From Synchiropus splendidus (taxonomy: Eukaryota; Chordata; Actinopteri; Syngnathiformes; Callionymidae), in the NCBI RefSeq assembly GCF_027744825.2, contig NC_071342.1, forward strand, positions 22,784,001 through 22,848,000: a DNA stretch of 64,000 nt. The letters run 5' to 3'. Both the position numbers and the translations under genes were made by a program. The notes under the pieces are model-generated. The model was not told where the DNA came from. It was given only the letters and a program-made list of their open reading frames with translations, and did not search any database. Below, in pieces: positions 12,201 to 27,200 of this stretch (positions are counted from its first letter, which is position 1; each line of letters starts with the position of its first letter).

Positions 12201-15200
12201 ACAACATTTATCGTGAAAACGTTTTTGTCCATATTCCTACTTCAGACCCATGGTGACACCTGAGTTGTGGTCCAGTACCATGAACACAACATAGCTGGAA
12301 CGTGTTCGTCATTTCACACAGCAGATCTTTTTAACCTCTCCCTCGCGTCACTGTCGGTCATGTGACCCCTGAAGAATCTTTAACCGCCACGCTAACGAGA
12401 CGCTGAATGTTTGTTTTGAACTCCAGTCCTGAAAACTCAGCTGCTCTACATCATCCAGGGCTCAGAAGATCCCAGATGTGAGTCACGAGTCGTAACCAGA
12501 GAGTGCTCCTGCTGCCCGAGCAGCTGCCTTCCTCTGATAAGAAGCTCCTAAGGTCTGCCCTGACTGGGAGCAGCTTTGGGCTCAGTCTGGTATCAGAGGA
12601 CTTCTGGGTGGAGAGACACTGTTTACACAGGCACCGGAAACTCTGGAGCAGCAGACAAAGACCAACAGCAGACTTCAACAATCTGTCAGTGTGTCGCCGC
12701 AGAACATGTGTTTCTGATTCCAATTTTAAGTCTGAAGCCTCTGACCTGACTGGAGTTTACATGAAGAGACAAACAGATGTTTACACTTCTCTATTTGTAT
12801 TGTGTTGTCACCTCGACTTGTCTTTACTTGTGGTCTCTGATTCATTCCCACAACAAGGATGAGGAGTTGTGTGTGAGCTGAGCTCCTGCACTCCTTTCTT
12901 TTTCTTTAAGCTCCTTGATGCTCATTTCAATTGGAGTATGATTGTTTTTTTTGCTCCTCTCTATTTCAGTTTTTGTTTGCTTTTATACTTACATTGTTGT
13001 TTTCTTAGTTTTTTGTTTGTGTCAAAGGTAAAAACAATGGATTTCTTTCTTGTTACTTCCTGATTTTTACTTTTGATTTTTGCATATAGCTGTTTTTAGT
13101 TTTCCATGTTTGCCGTCATTCGACCAAGATGAGATCACTCTCAAACACACACAAAAACAACAAACTATCCAGTGGAGAAGTCCAAAAAAAGCTGACATTC
13201 AAAAATGAAAACAGCAGGAAGCACTTGACAAAGCAGAGAGTGAAATGTAGAATCTAAATAGTGAGGGGAGGAGAGGAAGGCCAGCACCGAGCATGGAAGT
13301 GAGACCGCATGAGCACCATGAGCTGGAGCTTGTAGATGACGTTCTGGTGTTCCTGGTGACCACAGCGGCCGCTGACCGAGGTCAGATTACACCATGAAAC
13401 TGATTCTGTCTTACACAAAAGACTTCGCAGGGAAACTTCATTCAACCGCTGCTGAAACGTGTGACAGCCAGGAAGGTGTCGGGCTGATGTTGGGAGACCT
13501 GGAGGGGTCTTGACACTGAGGACACTGCTCTTCTCAGTCAGCTGATCTCTGTCTTCAAACACTAGCTGGAAACCATCAGGCTGCAGATGAACGACTTCAA
13601 TGTTGATTGAAGGTTGTTTGACTGGAAACTCTCAGTCACCGGCCTGACTTGTATGATCAGAAGAGTCTGGAGGTTCATGTCTGTATTCCTGACTATACTG
13701 CATCAGAACCGCCTCACTCTTGGGCAACATGTGACTGTTAATCAGAACATTCCAGCTCCTGCTCCAGGCCGGGCCGAAGCGGACGTCAGCAGTTATTGAA
13801 CTGCAGGGCAGAATGGCACTCGGCCGTCGTGCAGACAAACACGTCTTTGTCGCTCAGAAATCGACCTTGGCTGCATCTCAGAGGAAGAGGGCCTGCAGGA
13901 TCAACAACTGGACTCCAGGTCAGAGCTTTGTTGATGGTTTGGACCAGTGAAGGTTGGTCGACAATGGAGCTTCGCGGGGCTGTCAGGAAACAACACACTT
14001 TAGCTTTAGTGGAATAAACGCTACATTCTGAGATACATGTGCCTGGGCCAACACATCTCTTGCTGTTGGGAGAGTATCTCGAAGTCCAGGTGGATCGTGG
14101 AGACTTCCTAAGGCGCAGGAGGAGAAGTCTTTATTGTAGATAAACTGTTTAAACACAGAGACATAAAGTGTCCTGCCAAGAGGACCTGAGATTTCATCAG
14201 GTGACGTCGTCACACATGGGCAGAGCAGGAGAGAAGTCTGCAACCTTCACAGGAGAGTCTGCAGGTGTGCGTCTGCGGTTCTTGTTCAGTGCTCTGAAAT
14301 GTGAACACAATAGTAGACGGCAACATTACTCTTGGCAAAGCTCACATCAAGTGGCATCGTGCTCGTGTCACCTGGGGCAGTGGACAAATGTTTCCTGCTA
14401 TCGTCTACAGGTGTTTGGCTTCATGAACATCTGGTGCTCGACTGCGCCATCAGGCACAGTGATGTCACCAAGGAAGACGGTTTCCATGACAGCAGAATTC
14501 TCCAGCTGTATTTAACAAACCATCAGTATAAGCATCTAGGATGGACTGACTTTTGAAGTAATGCTGGGTGAGTTTGGGGAAAATGGAACAAGTGACCAGA
14601 ACTCAGCGTGTTTCAATGCTGCTGGTCCCGTTCTTGGTTCTGGCTCGGCTCCTGTGAACAGGACCAGGAGTTCAGTATTTCAAAGTTGACCTCAGCAGGT
14701 TCCACCTCCATCGGTCCAACCGCCTGTGAGGTATCACAGGAAAACGGAATGATTCTGCTGCACACCATCTTGATCCCGCTGACCAAGCTGCACCTGCATG
14801 GCAGCTTCAAAGCAGAGCCAACGTCAGCGTGACGGATCAGCTTCCTGTCTACAGCTAGCAAGTAAATGAGGATCATTTAGCACATTTGTCTGTCCAAGGT
14901 CACAAGCTGATGTAAGCAATGAGAGAGGAAGGGCGGGAGATGAAACTTTTCATGGTGGCTGGAAAAAAAAGCAGAAGCAGCGTCAGTCAAAGTGGAAAAT
15001 TCAAGAAAGGTTGAGCTCCAGGAGGGTAGACTGCGATGATGTCACCTGGAGGTGTAGGAGGCGGGTCATAGGTCGGTCTTTGAACTTCAAGCCAGACCTG
15101 GGTGACAGTGGCTGCCGGTGGGCCGGAGACCTCCACCTGTAATCTCCAAACTTCCTAACTGGTCGATGGAGGTTTTTGCACAGCCCTCGCTTTGACGTCA

Positions 15201-18200
15201 GACCCCGAACACTGCTGAAGAAAAGTGTCGGCTTCTACAACGTGGACTTAAAACACACTGGCATGTCCCTGGAAAATGCCTGGCAGAGATCTCACCTGAG
15301 ACATGTGCAGCAGCCTGGTCTCTCTCGGTCCTTCAGGTTCCTTCTTTCATCATCCCCTCAGATCTAGCAGCCACTAATGAGCTGGCTGAGGCGACGCACC
15401 CTCCCGAGTCCAGGGGCCTCCGTGTGTGTCTGCTTTTCTACCCACAAAGAGGCGACGCCACAACATGAGCCTTGCCCTCCACTTATGTAAGAAAAAGAGC
15501 ACAGATGCAGCATTCAGCAGGTCGTGGGTTCAACCCAGGCAGACTGATAACAACAAGACTTACTCAGCAGATTCATCTTCTCTCTTGAAGAAGTTTGAAA
15601 TGGTAGTTGAAGCGATGACAATGTCAGGCGTTCAAATCACACAGTCTCACTCGTCACCTGTGTTTCAATCCGAACTTTCTTCACCAACATATCCTTTGAA
15701 TTGTTTTCAGTTTTACATGACTTTTGAAAATTCTGGGGGTTTTTTTACACCTAGTCATAATTCACGAAGATTTACATCAGTAATGAAGTAAAAAAAAAAC
15801 TAAATACATACAAGACTATTGATCACCATGAACATCATGCAGGAATAAAGAGGTTAAAATAATTGAAATATAAGGGGTGGAAATTGCTGAAATAAAATGT
15901 CTAAAACATGAGCTGGTGAAAAGCTACAGGCACAATTCCCTGTCTGGTTACAGCATATGAAGATCACTGAGCTGTCGTGAGGCTCCTCAGGTGACTGATG
16001 TCACTGACGTAGACTGCACCTCTCCCAGTTCTGATGGCCTTCAGAAGAGGAGGACTTCTCCTTCTGCCATCCTCTTATCCTTCTCCCATCTCAGCTACAT
16101 GCACTGTGGACATTGTGTTCATTTAAAAAACCTCTTTGGTCCTGCTGCTCCTCTTCAATGACTTTATTTACTTGTTTATTCTTGTTTGCAGCCAAAAAAA
16201 GATGTGTTTTTCTTTTGTTGTGTGACCTCTGACCTTGTCACTCATTGCCATTCTCCATCTGTCCTTCCTGTCCCTGCAGCCAACTGCATCCCTCAGTGCC
16301 AGAATGGAGGAATGTGCCTCAGGCCTCAGCTCTGCGTCTGCAAGCCGGGCTCTAGCGGGAAGGCGTGCGAGCTGAAGCCTGCGCCCGCACACCCGGCCCC
16401 GGCGCTGCCAGGAGGCGGGGCCACCAGCGGCCACAACGGCGCTCACACTAATGGTCACAACGTGGTGCCCCAGCGACCGATCCCGCAGCAGGCGGTGCCG
16501 GGTGGTCATGGCTCTGTCCCGGCTCCTAACATGGCTCAGATGAAGCTCACGGTCAAACCTGCCCCGCAACACGTGCGGCCTCGCTACGTCCAGCAGCAGT
16601 AAGTTTGTGCTTGAACTTTGACTGTGGAGAGGCTGCAGTGATCATGGTGGCCGTGCAGCTGAGAAGAAGTCTGACGCTGAAGGTTCCTTAGCTGCTCTGG
16701 TTCAAACCAGGTCCTGTCACAGCCTCTCCGCCACCACACGCTTCTGACATATAGATATCGTGTGTGTTACTCTGGAGTCCGAGTGCTGCTGGTCCGGCTC
16801 GATGTCTTGGGTCAACAGACAAACGAGTTCTTATGAAACTCAAACCTCTTCTGCGAATGCAGAGCAGCTTTCAAGGGCAGCGTCTGGTAGCAATTACTGC
16901 TGCGCTTCGTGCTGCACATAAAAACTGCTCTGACATTTTACAGAGCACATGTAAAACACACAGCTCATAAACTATCTTCATTAGCAGTGGAGATCCCCCT
17001 CCACTCCAAGTCCAGAGTCTGCCACTTGAGACTGTGCGTGTTTCGCTAACATTTATATCAGAAGTTCCACGTCATTATCTGTCCACGGCTGGAGAGCAGA
17101 AGCTACGACAGAGGTTCGTCCTTCTCTTCGGACGCTGGGTCATGTCCATGAGAAACCATGATGATGGATGCAGTTTCCTTGTCACGTGATCAAAGCGGAA
17201 ATCCCGGGGAAAAACCTTGGTTGAACCAAATGACGTATGTCTGAGTAGCTAATGGCTGGCGACACTGCTGACCTCATGGTCTTCTGCTGGGTGTCTGGAT
17301 GTTCCACTGCTCCTTCAGAAGAAGCCGGTTGACTTCATCTCCACAACAGGACACACTGGAAAGGTGATGACCTGGGACCCCTACGTAGTGAGCTGGAGAG
17401 GGTCGTCTGGGCTCAGCGAGAACCCCGGGACGGTCTGCTGATGTTCTGTGTGGACTTGGAGCCAGCACACAGAGAGACCTGCTTCAATGACAAACACATT
17501 CATGGAGTTCTGTCATCTGTTTTTATGATTTGCTGACTTAGCCAGCTTTGAAGACAGGATGCTCCTGGTTGAATACTGAATAAACCCCAGCATGTCTGGA
17601 TAAAAGTGACCAGCCGTCAGTCTCGGGGTGATCGTCCTGAGATAAAGAGTGCTCTCCTGTGATTGTATTCCTTCCCTTAAATCATGGCTGACATGGTAAT
17701 GATGCTGTAACGACTGTCAGCAGGCTCAGTTTGCCGGGTCAAACCATGCCACATCAGCATCTGACATTTGGCATGGTGGAGACCCAGAGGTGGAGGTGTT
17801 TCCCAGAAACTCCGGACTGATCCAGACGGGGGCAGATGCTGTTCCATCAATTCTGCGCCAGTTTTAGTCGGCGTCCGTGAAGATCTGCCAGATCCACTCG
17901 TCCCTGATAAGTCCTGATCTGGAGTCTGGAGAGAAGGACTGCTTATGTCATTCATAACAGAAAGTGTATCTTGTTACGCTAATGTAGTTTTTGTGTGTTC
18001 AGTAGTCTTTGGACCCGGAGGCATCATTGAAAGCAGACGTAGCTCCGCTCACCCTTCCGTCTAAAATTGGGCGTTTTAAATGTGAAGACTGAAAATTGGC
18101 TCCTGTGCTCTGTAATGGGTTTGAACTGAAAAGGTTCTCCTCCCAGGCGAGGTGAGGAGGTCCACAGTCAATGCCATCGGGATCTATCTGCTGCTCTTGT

Positions 18201-21200
18201 GTCCCATCAAGCCGAGGTGGTGTAGCCTTGGCTAGTTTGGTAGTGAGATGCTTATCTGAGTGGAGGATCACGAGTGAGGGAAGGATCAGGACGGTCAGGA
18301 CGACTCTATTGTGGTGAAGAAAGAGCTGAGCCAGAAGACAGAGCTCTCCACTGGCCGGTGGATTTTCACTCTCACCAATGGTCACCAGCTTTGTTGTGAC
18401 AAGACAGTTGTCTGCACTCTGTTTGAGAGGCTCGGAGGAAAACCTCTGCTCCTCAAGGAGAAGCTGGTTGAGGTGGCTTGGTTATGTTGAGAGAGTGGGA
18501 AGGATCTGCTGAATGTGTTCAGATTGACTCTCCAATTGTGTTTTCCCTTCCACTCAAGTTGCAACTCGGCTGCAGCTGAAACAGAACCACAGTCGGAAAT
18601 CGACCATCCACTCATGATGGTTGCTGATCCTCCTTCTGTTCTGATGAAAAACAACCTCCAGACTGGTCCCCCTCCCCCTTACTGCAGCCGAGACATTGTG
18701 GTCAGGTTCAGGCGGTTCATCACGGTAGACCCCAGTGTGCCGCCTCTCGTGGGGAAGACTTGGCCGACTGGCCTGCGGAGGTTGCGGTGGACTGTGATTG
18801 CGGTCTGAACGGTGAAGGTTTGGACTGGAAGGCACAAACACACCTCTGCCCCGATCACAGATCTGTTTATGGAGAAGTGAGTGAGATCTCTGAATGTCGA
18901 GGAGCAGCAGCCTCTCGTAACATTCCCTGGAAGTCCTCCAGTCTCCACTTTTGTTTTTTCCCTGCTGTATTTTGCAAGATGGTTGCCAAATCGTGGAGCT
19001 GCCAGACATCGGAGCCTGCACTCAAATCAACCTTCTTTCCTTGACCACACGCCTTTGATCGCTCTGCGCTGACGCTGCGGTGACCGGGTCTCAGGTGAAC
19101 AAGGCCACAGACGTGAAACTATAGCACCCTGTGCTTCCAGAACTGATGTAGAAAGAGGGGAAACCTCAGACTTCATGATCTTGGAGACGCTCAGCCCGTC
19201 AAAGCGATGGAGCTCTGTTTCCAACTACTGATTCAAGTCTGTGTTCTCTGCCTTTTATTACGAGCCAGAGTTTTGTCAATGTGCCAGTTTGACTTCTCCA
19301 CGTAGAAACAACAAACAAAATGTGTTTCTGGGATCATGTCAGTGAATGTTCTAGATGTTTCCTGCATGACACGGGCAGGCGTAGTGTGAAGGAGCTGAGG
19401 GTCAAGGTCAGTGTTATCCTCCCCACTGTGACGACTGGTTTGCTTGCATGGAATCTTATGTGTGAAGGAATGTTGTGAAACATTTCAAACCAGAATGAAG
19501 CTTTTTTTCCCCCTTTGTAAGACATGTTATTAGCATTGTTAGCCTGGTTCTTTTCTTCTCTGCCAGTCTCGGTGCTGACCCCTCCTCATTTGAGAGTTGA
19601 TGACAGCACATCGTTGATTCGATCCTGTGAATAGAGACGCGATCTGCTCGTGCTCATGGAAACACCGAGAGGGCGACACCATCTAACACGGCTGGAGCTT
19701 ATTTTTAACTTCTCTCAAGCTGTCAAACATTATTTCACTCTGTGGAGCGTCGGGCTGCTAATAAAAGCTTCTGCTGAATATAGACGAACTCTCGTCCTCC
19801 TGGACAGACTGAGCAGCTCCTTCGCACCTGCAGTGGTGTTCACATCTAAAAACAGGAACGCTAATACTCGGCGTGTCAGTGGGCTCCTTCTGGTCCTGTG
19901 ACTCGGTATCTGCACGCTGCCTGTAGGGGCGCTCCAAGATACTTACCGACCACCTTGTTTACATGTCAGCGTCCAGTGAGTGGCATCAAAATGTCACGTC
20001 AAAAGCAACTTTTTTGGCTTTCACAGTTCAGCTGCTCTGAGGGTGTGTGGAACCTCAGCGCTGTTCTGTGCAGGGCACTTCATCGTCCCACAGGCTGATC
20101 CCTCTTCAACTCATGATGAGAGGCACTTTTATAGACTGTAGCTGTGTGACTCACAAATATTCCTGCTGAGGCACAGCACGGTGAGGCTGGGGTCAAATCA
20201 AGCTTCAGGCAACCCATTGTTGGACTAGTGGTATTTAAAAAGTCTGTGCAGAAAGTTTTACAGAAGGAAATAAAACTTGGATATTGAAAGAAATTGCCCT
20301 ATAAAATTGGGATTTTCCCAGCAAAGGGGATCGGGCCGTGTTACCGCCGGCACCCTCACCGTCTCTGGAGCCAGACTGCGTCTATTAAGGTAGACTGTTA
20401 AGGAGGACCAAGGGAGCTGGACAGTGCACTCGGTCGTACATCCTTCTACGCCCAACCCTCCCTCAAACTCCAGCACGTCGTCCCTACAGGGGGGAAAACA
20501 TCCTGGAGAGAACCCTGGACCCGAATTGTCGAAGGTGTTTTCAGTGGTTAAGACAGAAGCTTCTACTGAAGACAAAGAAAACATTTTTTTAAGTTCAGAA
20601 AAAATGAGGGTTGAGCAGTTTAACAGTCCTCAGTAAGGAAAAAATTCTCCATCATGAAACGTTTGTGACAAGTTGCTCCTGGAGTTTTTAAGACTGAGGG
20701 AATTCAATGAAGTCCCGACCTGAATCTGACTGGAAGTTGTTGATGGACTTTGACTCCTGTCACCACGATGGTTTGGCTGCACACATCGATGATGGACGTG
20801 AACATGCGGAGCATAAATCATTATTCCTCTCTTGATGATCCCTCATTCTTGTCGGCACTCCATCTGTGAGGGATGGATCTGTGGCACTAAACTGAGATGA
20901 GCTTCTCGTCTCCTCCAATATCACTGCGCCATCACATCACGTCAGGTCGCCGCCCGTCCGATCTCTGGCATGTGATGTGAAGCAATGGTTTGGCCTCAGC
21001 TGACCGTGAAGGGTTTGAACCTTGTGATGACATCGTTGGCTTCTTGTAATTATTTTAATTTTGGAGGATATGGAGCCGGCCGGTTGGTTCCGCTTGCAGA
21101 CAGCTGACCAAACAGTGACGAGGCCTCCTGGATGAATTCGCCCTGCTTTAATGTGCACCTCAAAGTCGTCCAGGAATTTGGGGCTTAAAAGCAAATACTG

Positions 21201-24200
21201 TTTGATCTGTGTACACAATCGAGGATCCACAGTTCTTCAGTTCATGAGCATGCGGATTGTTATCTCACGAAGAGAGGATCGAGTCCTGGTGGCCAGAGCT
21301 CGAGTCTGTCAGCTGGTTCAAGAGGTGGAAATGGCATCGGTCTTCTGGTCCTGATCTCTGTTGTGTTGTTAAAATGTGCTGCGGAATGCCACACAGTGAT
21401 GGTGGAGACGATGATGTGAAACAGTAAAAGCCTCATAATGGTGTCTGATCTTTCTGTGTTCTTCACTCCAGGATCTGGCCCGTCCACCCAGGTCAGAGTC
21501 AGCAGTACGTTTCAAAACCCAAATATTACCACACGCAGACCCATCTGCAGCCCAGACCCGAGAGACCCATCCCTCTGAGTGCGGGACACAACCCCATATT
21601 AGGTGAGTACGTCATTGTTGCCTTCCTTGTCTTCTCTGCTGAGGAGGGATTCTCATTCTGTTACTTACCAAAGTGTGTCAATCAAGCATCTGGAATGTTT
21701 AATGAGAATTCTCTTCACTGTCAAATCGACTTGTTAGTCGTCCTACCGGGTCACACGAGATCAAAGAACTCCTCTCTCTCACTGTGTTGGTGGAGTCTCT
21801 GAATGTATGAATCAGTTTTGTCAGTCTTTTTCCTCCTGGCTCTCGTTGGCCTCCATCTCTCACTTCTACTCAGGCCAACACAGATGGTACACGTCTGCCA
21901 ATGTTCTTTGAAAGTCGGACTGTGACCCGACCAACCGCAGGAGTCAACATCCTCCAACGTTTGTTTATGTGGCACGGGAGATGGTTCCAGCTGAAGTCTA
22001 TCATCTGAAGTTCTGATGGAAAAGTCAGACAGAGCTGGACCTTGCGATGGAAAAGGGCTTCTTGCCTGTCAGTGGAAATATGTTTATAAATATGTCCACA
22101 GAATCACATGGTTCACCCTCCACTAGGTTCCGCCTCGATCCTCCCAACAACTCCTCAGCAGCAGGCCTTGTCTGCTTCTTTCTCCTCTCTAGAACTGTTT
22201 TACTCTCCGCGTCAGAGGTCATTTATGGTCTTTTGAACTGGCAGCAGCTCTGATGGCAGCTCCACCAGCGACCAAAGCTGGAGCTGCGATGGCGTGAAGA
22301 CTTAAGCGTTGCCGGCTGCTGCTGCTGTCCAGGATGAATTATTAGTCTCATTTTCGCAGGGCAATTCAGGAGGAAGGCGTGTAGTGAGAGTGAGAGTGAA
22401 ATAACCGAGTCTTCGCGGCAAGGACCCCTTAATTTAGTAAAACAAGTGTCCCTGACAGGATGAATGGTGGAGGCGGTCTACAGCGACGCTCTGAATTGCT
22501 GTTATCCAGCCTCCATTAAGTGACTCAGCGCTGGGCTACAGAAGACACATTGTCTGCCGCTCTCTGTGAAAGCGGCAACACAGCGGTAAATAACACAGAA
22601 GCTACTGTCGGCCGGAGGCTGACTTCCTCTCATGAGGTCACCGTTGCTGCATGTTTCAGTCACTGGAGGTTCTGAGACTTTCAACCATGTGTCTTTAACC
22701 TTCAACAATGTGAGACTTAACCCCACACAAACGTCCAGAGAGGAGGATGTTTCTCTTCTTCTGAGATTCACAGACGACAAACACTGTCTGAATCGGCTCC
22801 TGAACTCTTCTGAACGCTTTAAGTTGAATCAAGTTCTCTTCAGCGTTTTGATTCTCACCCGTCCACTTGTGAACCGGCCCGACTATTTCTGACTATTTAT
22901 TTAGGAAAGGAGTCCAGGATGTTGTCTGGCTGCTCTCCCACCACTTTCTCTTTGGAGTGTTTCCTCGCTGCTGGAAAGGAGTGGCGGGACTGTTGCTCCT
23001 CGCTGGCCTGGGAAAGTGTCAGGGCCTCTTAGCCTGATGTGTGGAGGGAAGGGGAAGTTTTGGCTGGCTCCACCTGCCAGCAGGTATGCAGTTGAGGACG
23101 AGATAAACAGTCCTGACAGTCATGAATACGACGGGGGCCGCTCCGGATGAACCTTCTGCTTCCTGCCTTGGAAGTGGAACAAACATTGAAAAAGTTTGAT
23201 GCGCTGCTGTTACCGGGTGCAAGCCTGCAGATGTTTGTTTCCAATGCACCGACTGACCCAGTTTCTCTGAAGCTCCTAAATCCACTTTGGTCTCGGCCCG
23301 CTGAGAAGAAGCCAGAGCAGAGGAGAAACACATGCAGTGAGGTTGAGAAGTGATTCATTCTCGAAGTGGGAGTCGTGCGACGTGCAACGTCTCCTCTTCA
23401 GTCAACTCTTTAGCCTATCTCTAAGGGAGATGCCTGCCAACCGTTGGAGAAAGCTCCGTTATAGAACTTTGTATTTTGGCTCAGCTCTCTCTTATACACA
23501 AAAGTGCGGTACAGCGGCTGCAACACCAGAGAGCAATCCATCCTTTACGGTTGTGAACCATGGCCTCAGACTCCCCGCCCCACATCCCTGTCACTTCACA
23601 CTCGGATGCGAACCGATCCATTGAGAGACCCTGCAAAACCCTGGCGGAGACCAACCCACACTGGAAACACATCAGATTTGCACCCAAGGATCAGGGAATA
23701 CAGAGATTGAACGGCCCTCCATAGGGAGCGTCACCAAATAAAGCTCATTCAAATCGAGATGTTTCAAGGCTCCACACGCAGCTCAATCGAACTCCATCTG
23801 ATGAAGAAGTTTAGGAATGACTCTTCTATTATGATCTTGTTCAGTACTAATGGGAGCTTCACGACCATCAAGAGCTTCATCACAACAAAGTCCCAGTGAT
23901 GTTGGAGACCTGCCAAAGTTCAATTTCCTCTCCCACAAATGCAAACTATGCAATCTGGAGGACGGTCATGGTCTTCAAAAAGAGAACCCCTGAAATGGAC
24001 ATGTTCTCTCTTCATATGCTCTGGAGCTTTTGCCCATCCGTACGTGTTGAACATGGCAGACAAGTTCCTGCTACTGAAACAGGGAGCGGCAACTTCAGAT
24101 CTGTCAGCCACATCTGGGAAAGTTGTTCTCCATGAACATCAAGGTCTCCACGCTCGGCGCTGAGCCATCACTTCAGATTTACTTTTGTCCGGACAAAGGT

Positions 24201-27200
24201 GAGCGGCTTGGCATCAGCTTCGTCCTCAGACTGTGCAATCAACGTTCTCTGACCACAGTGACCCAGTGAGATCCAAAAACGGATCCATGTAGCAGCTCAC
24301 GAAGCTCCTGGTCCACTTGCTTATCCTGCAGCAACTCTGTCCACAGTTATGAGGTTTGTCTTGGACCAGAAGATTCTGATTCGGTCCTGTTGTGGAGACC
24401 TGGTGGAGCCAGAATCATGTTGGACTTCACGGTACATGTGTAGCCTCAGGACGCGTCTGGACTCGCATCAGTCATAGATACTTCCCACGCAGCAGCACAA
24501 GAATCCATTGAGGTAAATAAACCATGTGATCTGCGAGAGAATGCAATCTCCTACTCACACTGCTCTTCAAGAGCCTGACCCATGGGCCATGGTCAACAAA
24601 TGCCACGTCGTTTTCTTCACCTATGCCTGTCAGAACTGGTGAACAACACTCACGTCAGCAGCTTCACTTTCAATTGTTACAATAATGGGTTTCTTGGCGC
24701 CCTCTGCAGGTCAAAATATACCTTCAATCCTGAGGCTCTCTAGATGAATTATAATAGTTTGAAGGGTCAAGGAGTTTGTGAACAAAGCCTTCACGACATG
24801 ACTCATCTGTCCAGTGGTGGAAGGATGGGACACAGCCAGAGCTATTCATCTCTCCCGTTTCCTCACCACACTCCTCTCCTAGTTTGTTTTCCGATGGAAA
24901 CATGTTTGGACTTCCTGGTTGGATCCTGGCCTTGCTCCTCGCACCAGTGTTTGATACCGGTTTGTAACAGCTTTTCCACTGAGAAGTTAGTTTGGGTAAC
25001 CTGGGCCGTCTCACCCGGCAGGCTCTCATGCCGCTAAGGTTTAGAAAACATTCTCCTGGCTGCTCGGATTAACTGGCTGTCTGGTTGGAACAGCTGCGAT
25101 CAGTGGGCTCCGTAGACAAGGCCTTGGCCCACACGGAGGAGAAGCTCCATCCTGTTGCAGCGTGTAAATCATTACCGTGATGCGTCTCATATTCTCCCGT
25201 CATGTTTGTCTTAGACTTGACCTCTTTCATCACCTCAGCAAGCCTGCTCCAACACCATTTGATATGGATCGTCCAGCTCAGATTTTCTGCCTGTTCTGCG
25301 ATAAGATGTGTTCTAAAGACAAGTTTTACGTTTTTCAATCCTCTTAAAATAACTTAAAATCATACCAATTTCAACATTTTTGCAGTCTTTTAGGTTTTTC
25401 CTTGTTTGAATATTTTTAAAACTTGATGATGATACTTTAACTCCTTTCAATTTTGTACCCATTTTAATTTCCTCCCTCTGATAGTCACCACAGCCATTTC
25501 TGTCTTGCTCCTAATAGCCATCCTTTTTCATCTTTTTCATGTAAGTTGTGATAATATCTTTTAAGCATCTCTGAGCTCAAACAATCCTTTACTGTCTATG
25601 AACACAATGCCTCATCTTGACGCAATAATCTTTCACTTTCACCAGTCATATCCAACATATTGTCTCCATTAAGAAATGCATTTTCTTCACTAAATTCATA
25701 TATTTTAAAATGTTTCCATGTCAAATCAACATGCATTTATGACGCATGTGTGCCACTTGGGGTCTGACTGGGTTTTAAAAATCAATCTCACCATAATGTC
25801 TCTTCATCTTATTTTAATATTTGACCCCACAGTGATTAAATTTAAGTGGAATCTGTTCACATACGCTTGAATATCAGGGAGAACATGCTCCAGTGATGAG
25901 CGCACTCTTAGCTCTATAAAGGTCTTTGTTTCTATCCTGTAGTTTTTAAACCTCAATAGTCTGTTTAGTGCAATCTTGTTTACTTTCCTTAGTCATGGAT
26001 GTTTTGGTTATATTGACATGATATATTATATGGCGCCCTTAAAAACTTCAAACCCTCAAGATGACTCTCTTAAAGCCCTGACTCTACATATTATTTTCAT
26101 TTTTTTTGGTGCTATCCCTGTTCACCAGTGTTTTGGTGATGTCGACGTTCACAGACTCATGTGAGTTTGCTGTCTCAGCAACTCATCGTCCCACAATAGT
26201 TCAGTAGGTGTGCGACCCGACTGACGGTGATCAGAGTAGGTGAGGAACCAACAGGCAGAGGGTGAGCGAGGGGGAGAGACAGGCAGGCGCGCACATGAGC
26301 CGAAGGTGTTCGTCAGTTTGGGAACAACGCCGGGGTTGGTCGCCGGCCAACAGCCACCTCTCCGAGACGCACGATAAAGAATTGGAAGACATCCCAGAGT
26401 TTTGTTTGCTGACTTGTCTCCCCCTCTTTTTTTTTGATATCCCTGCTCTCGTTTCAGAGGCGCCACAGGATTAAGGAGAGACGACTCAGGAGCGGCGGAC
26501 AGACGACTCACATTAACAAACACTTTTTTCTGAGTCGGCTGCCGCGTTCAGACGAGCGTGAACTTGTAGAGGCTTCAAATCTAATGGATCAGAGACTAAC
26601 CAAAGTTGCTCTGCTCTCCCTCCCCCTCCCCTGGCTCTGCGTCCTGTTCTCCGTGGCAGTGGGGAACCACACGGGCCGGATCAAGGTGGTCTTCACTCCC
26701 ACCATCTGCAAGCTGACCTGTGTCGGAGGACGCTGCCACAACAACTGTGAGCAGGGGAACACCACCACCATCATCAGTGAGAACGGCCACGCCACCGACA
26801 CACTGACGGCTCCCAACTTCAGAGTAGGTAAGGAATCCTCTCGTCAGACCTTCTTCTGTGAATCACGCACCACTTCTTCCATCGAGTCAATTCAGTACGA
26901 GTCCTGATCCACTCGTGGGTGGAACTGCATAGCTTGCAGGGGACCATGGACCTCGTGGTTCTGGACCCAGATTGACAAGTAAAACACATCCATCCAGGTT
27001 CTCTTCAAAGGTTCTCCCTCAGGTTTTGTTTTTAAAATTAGTCTGAGGTGTTTTGTTGGTCTTCAGTCTCAGGCTTTGATGGTCTAACACAGACTTGATC
27101 AACCAGAACTTGACCTACAGTAGAAACCCATCATGCTCAAGGAGAGTTCCATAATATGGAAATGTTTCTGGCAAGACTGATGTGAGCGAGCTGTGTTTGT

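Noticed and set aside
16168..16572. 134-codon minus-strand frame
   Set aside because: Antisense shadow of ltbp1 exon 3.
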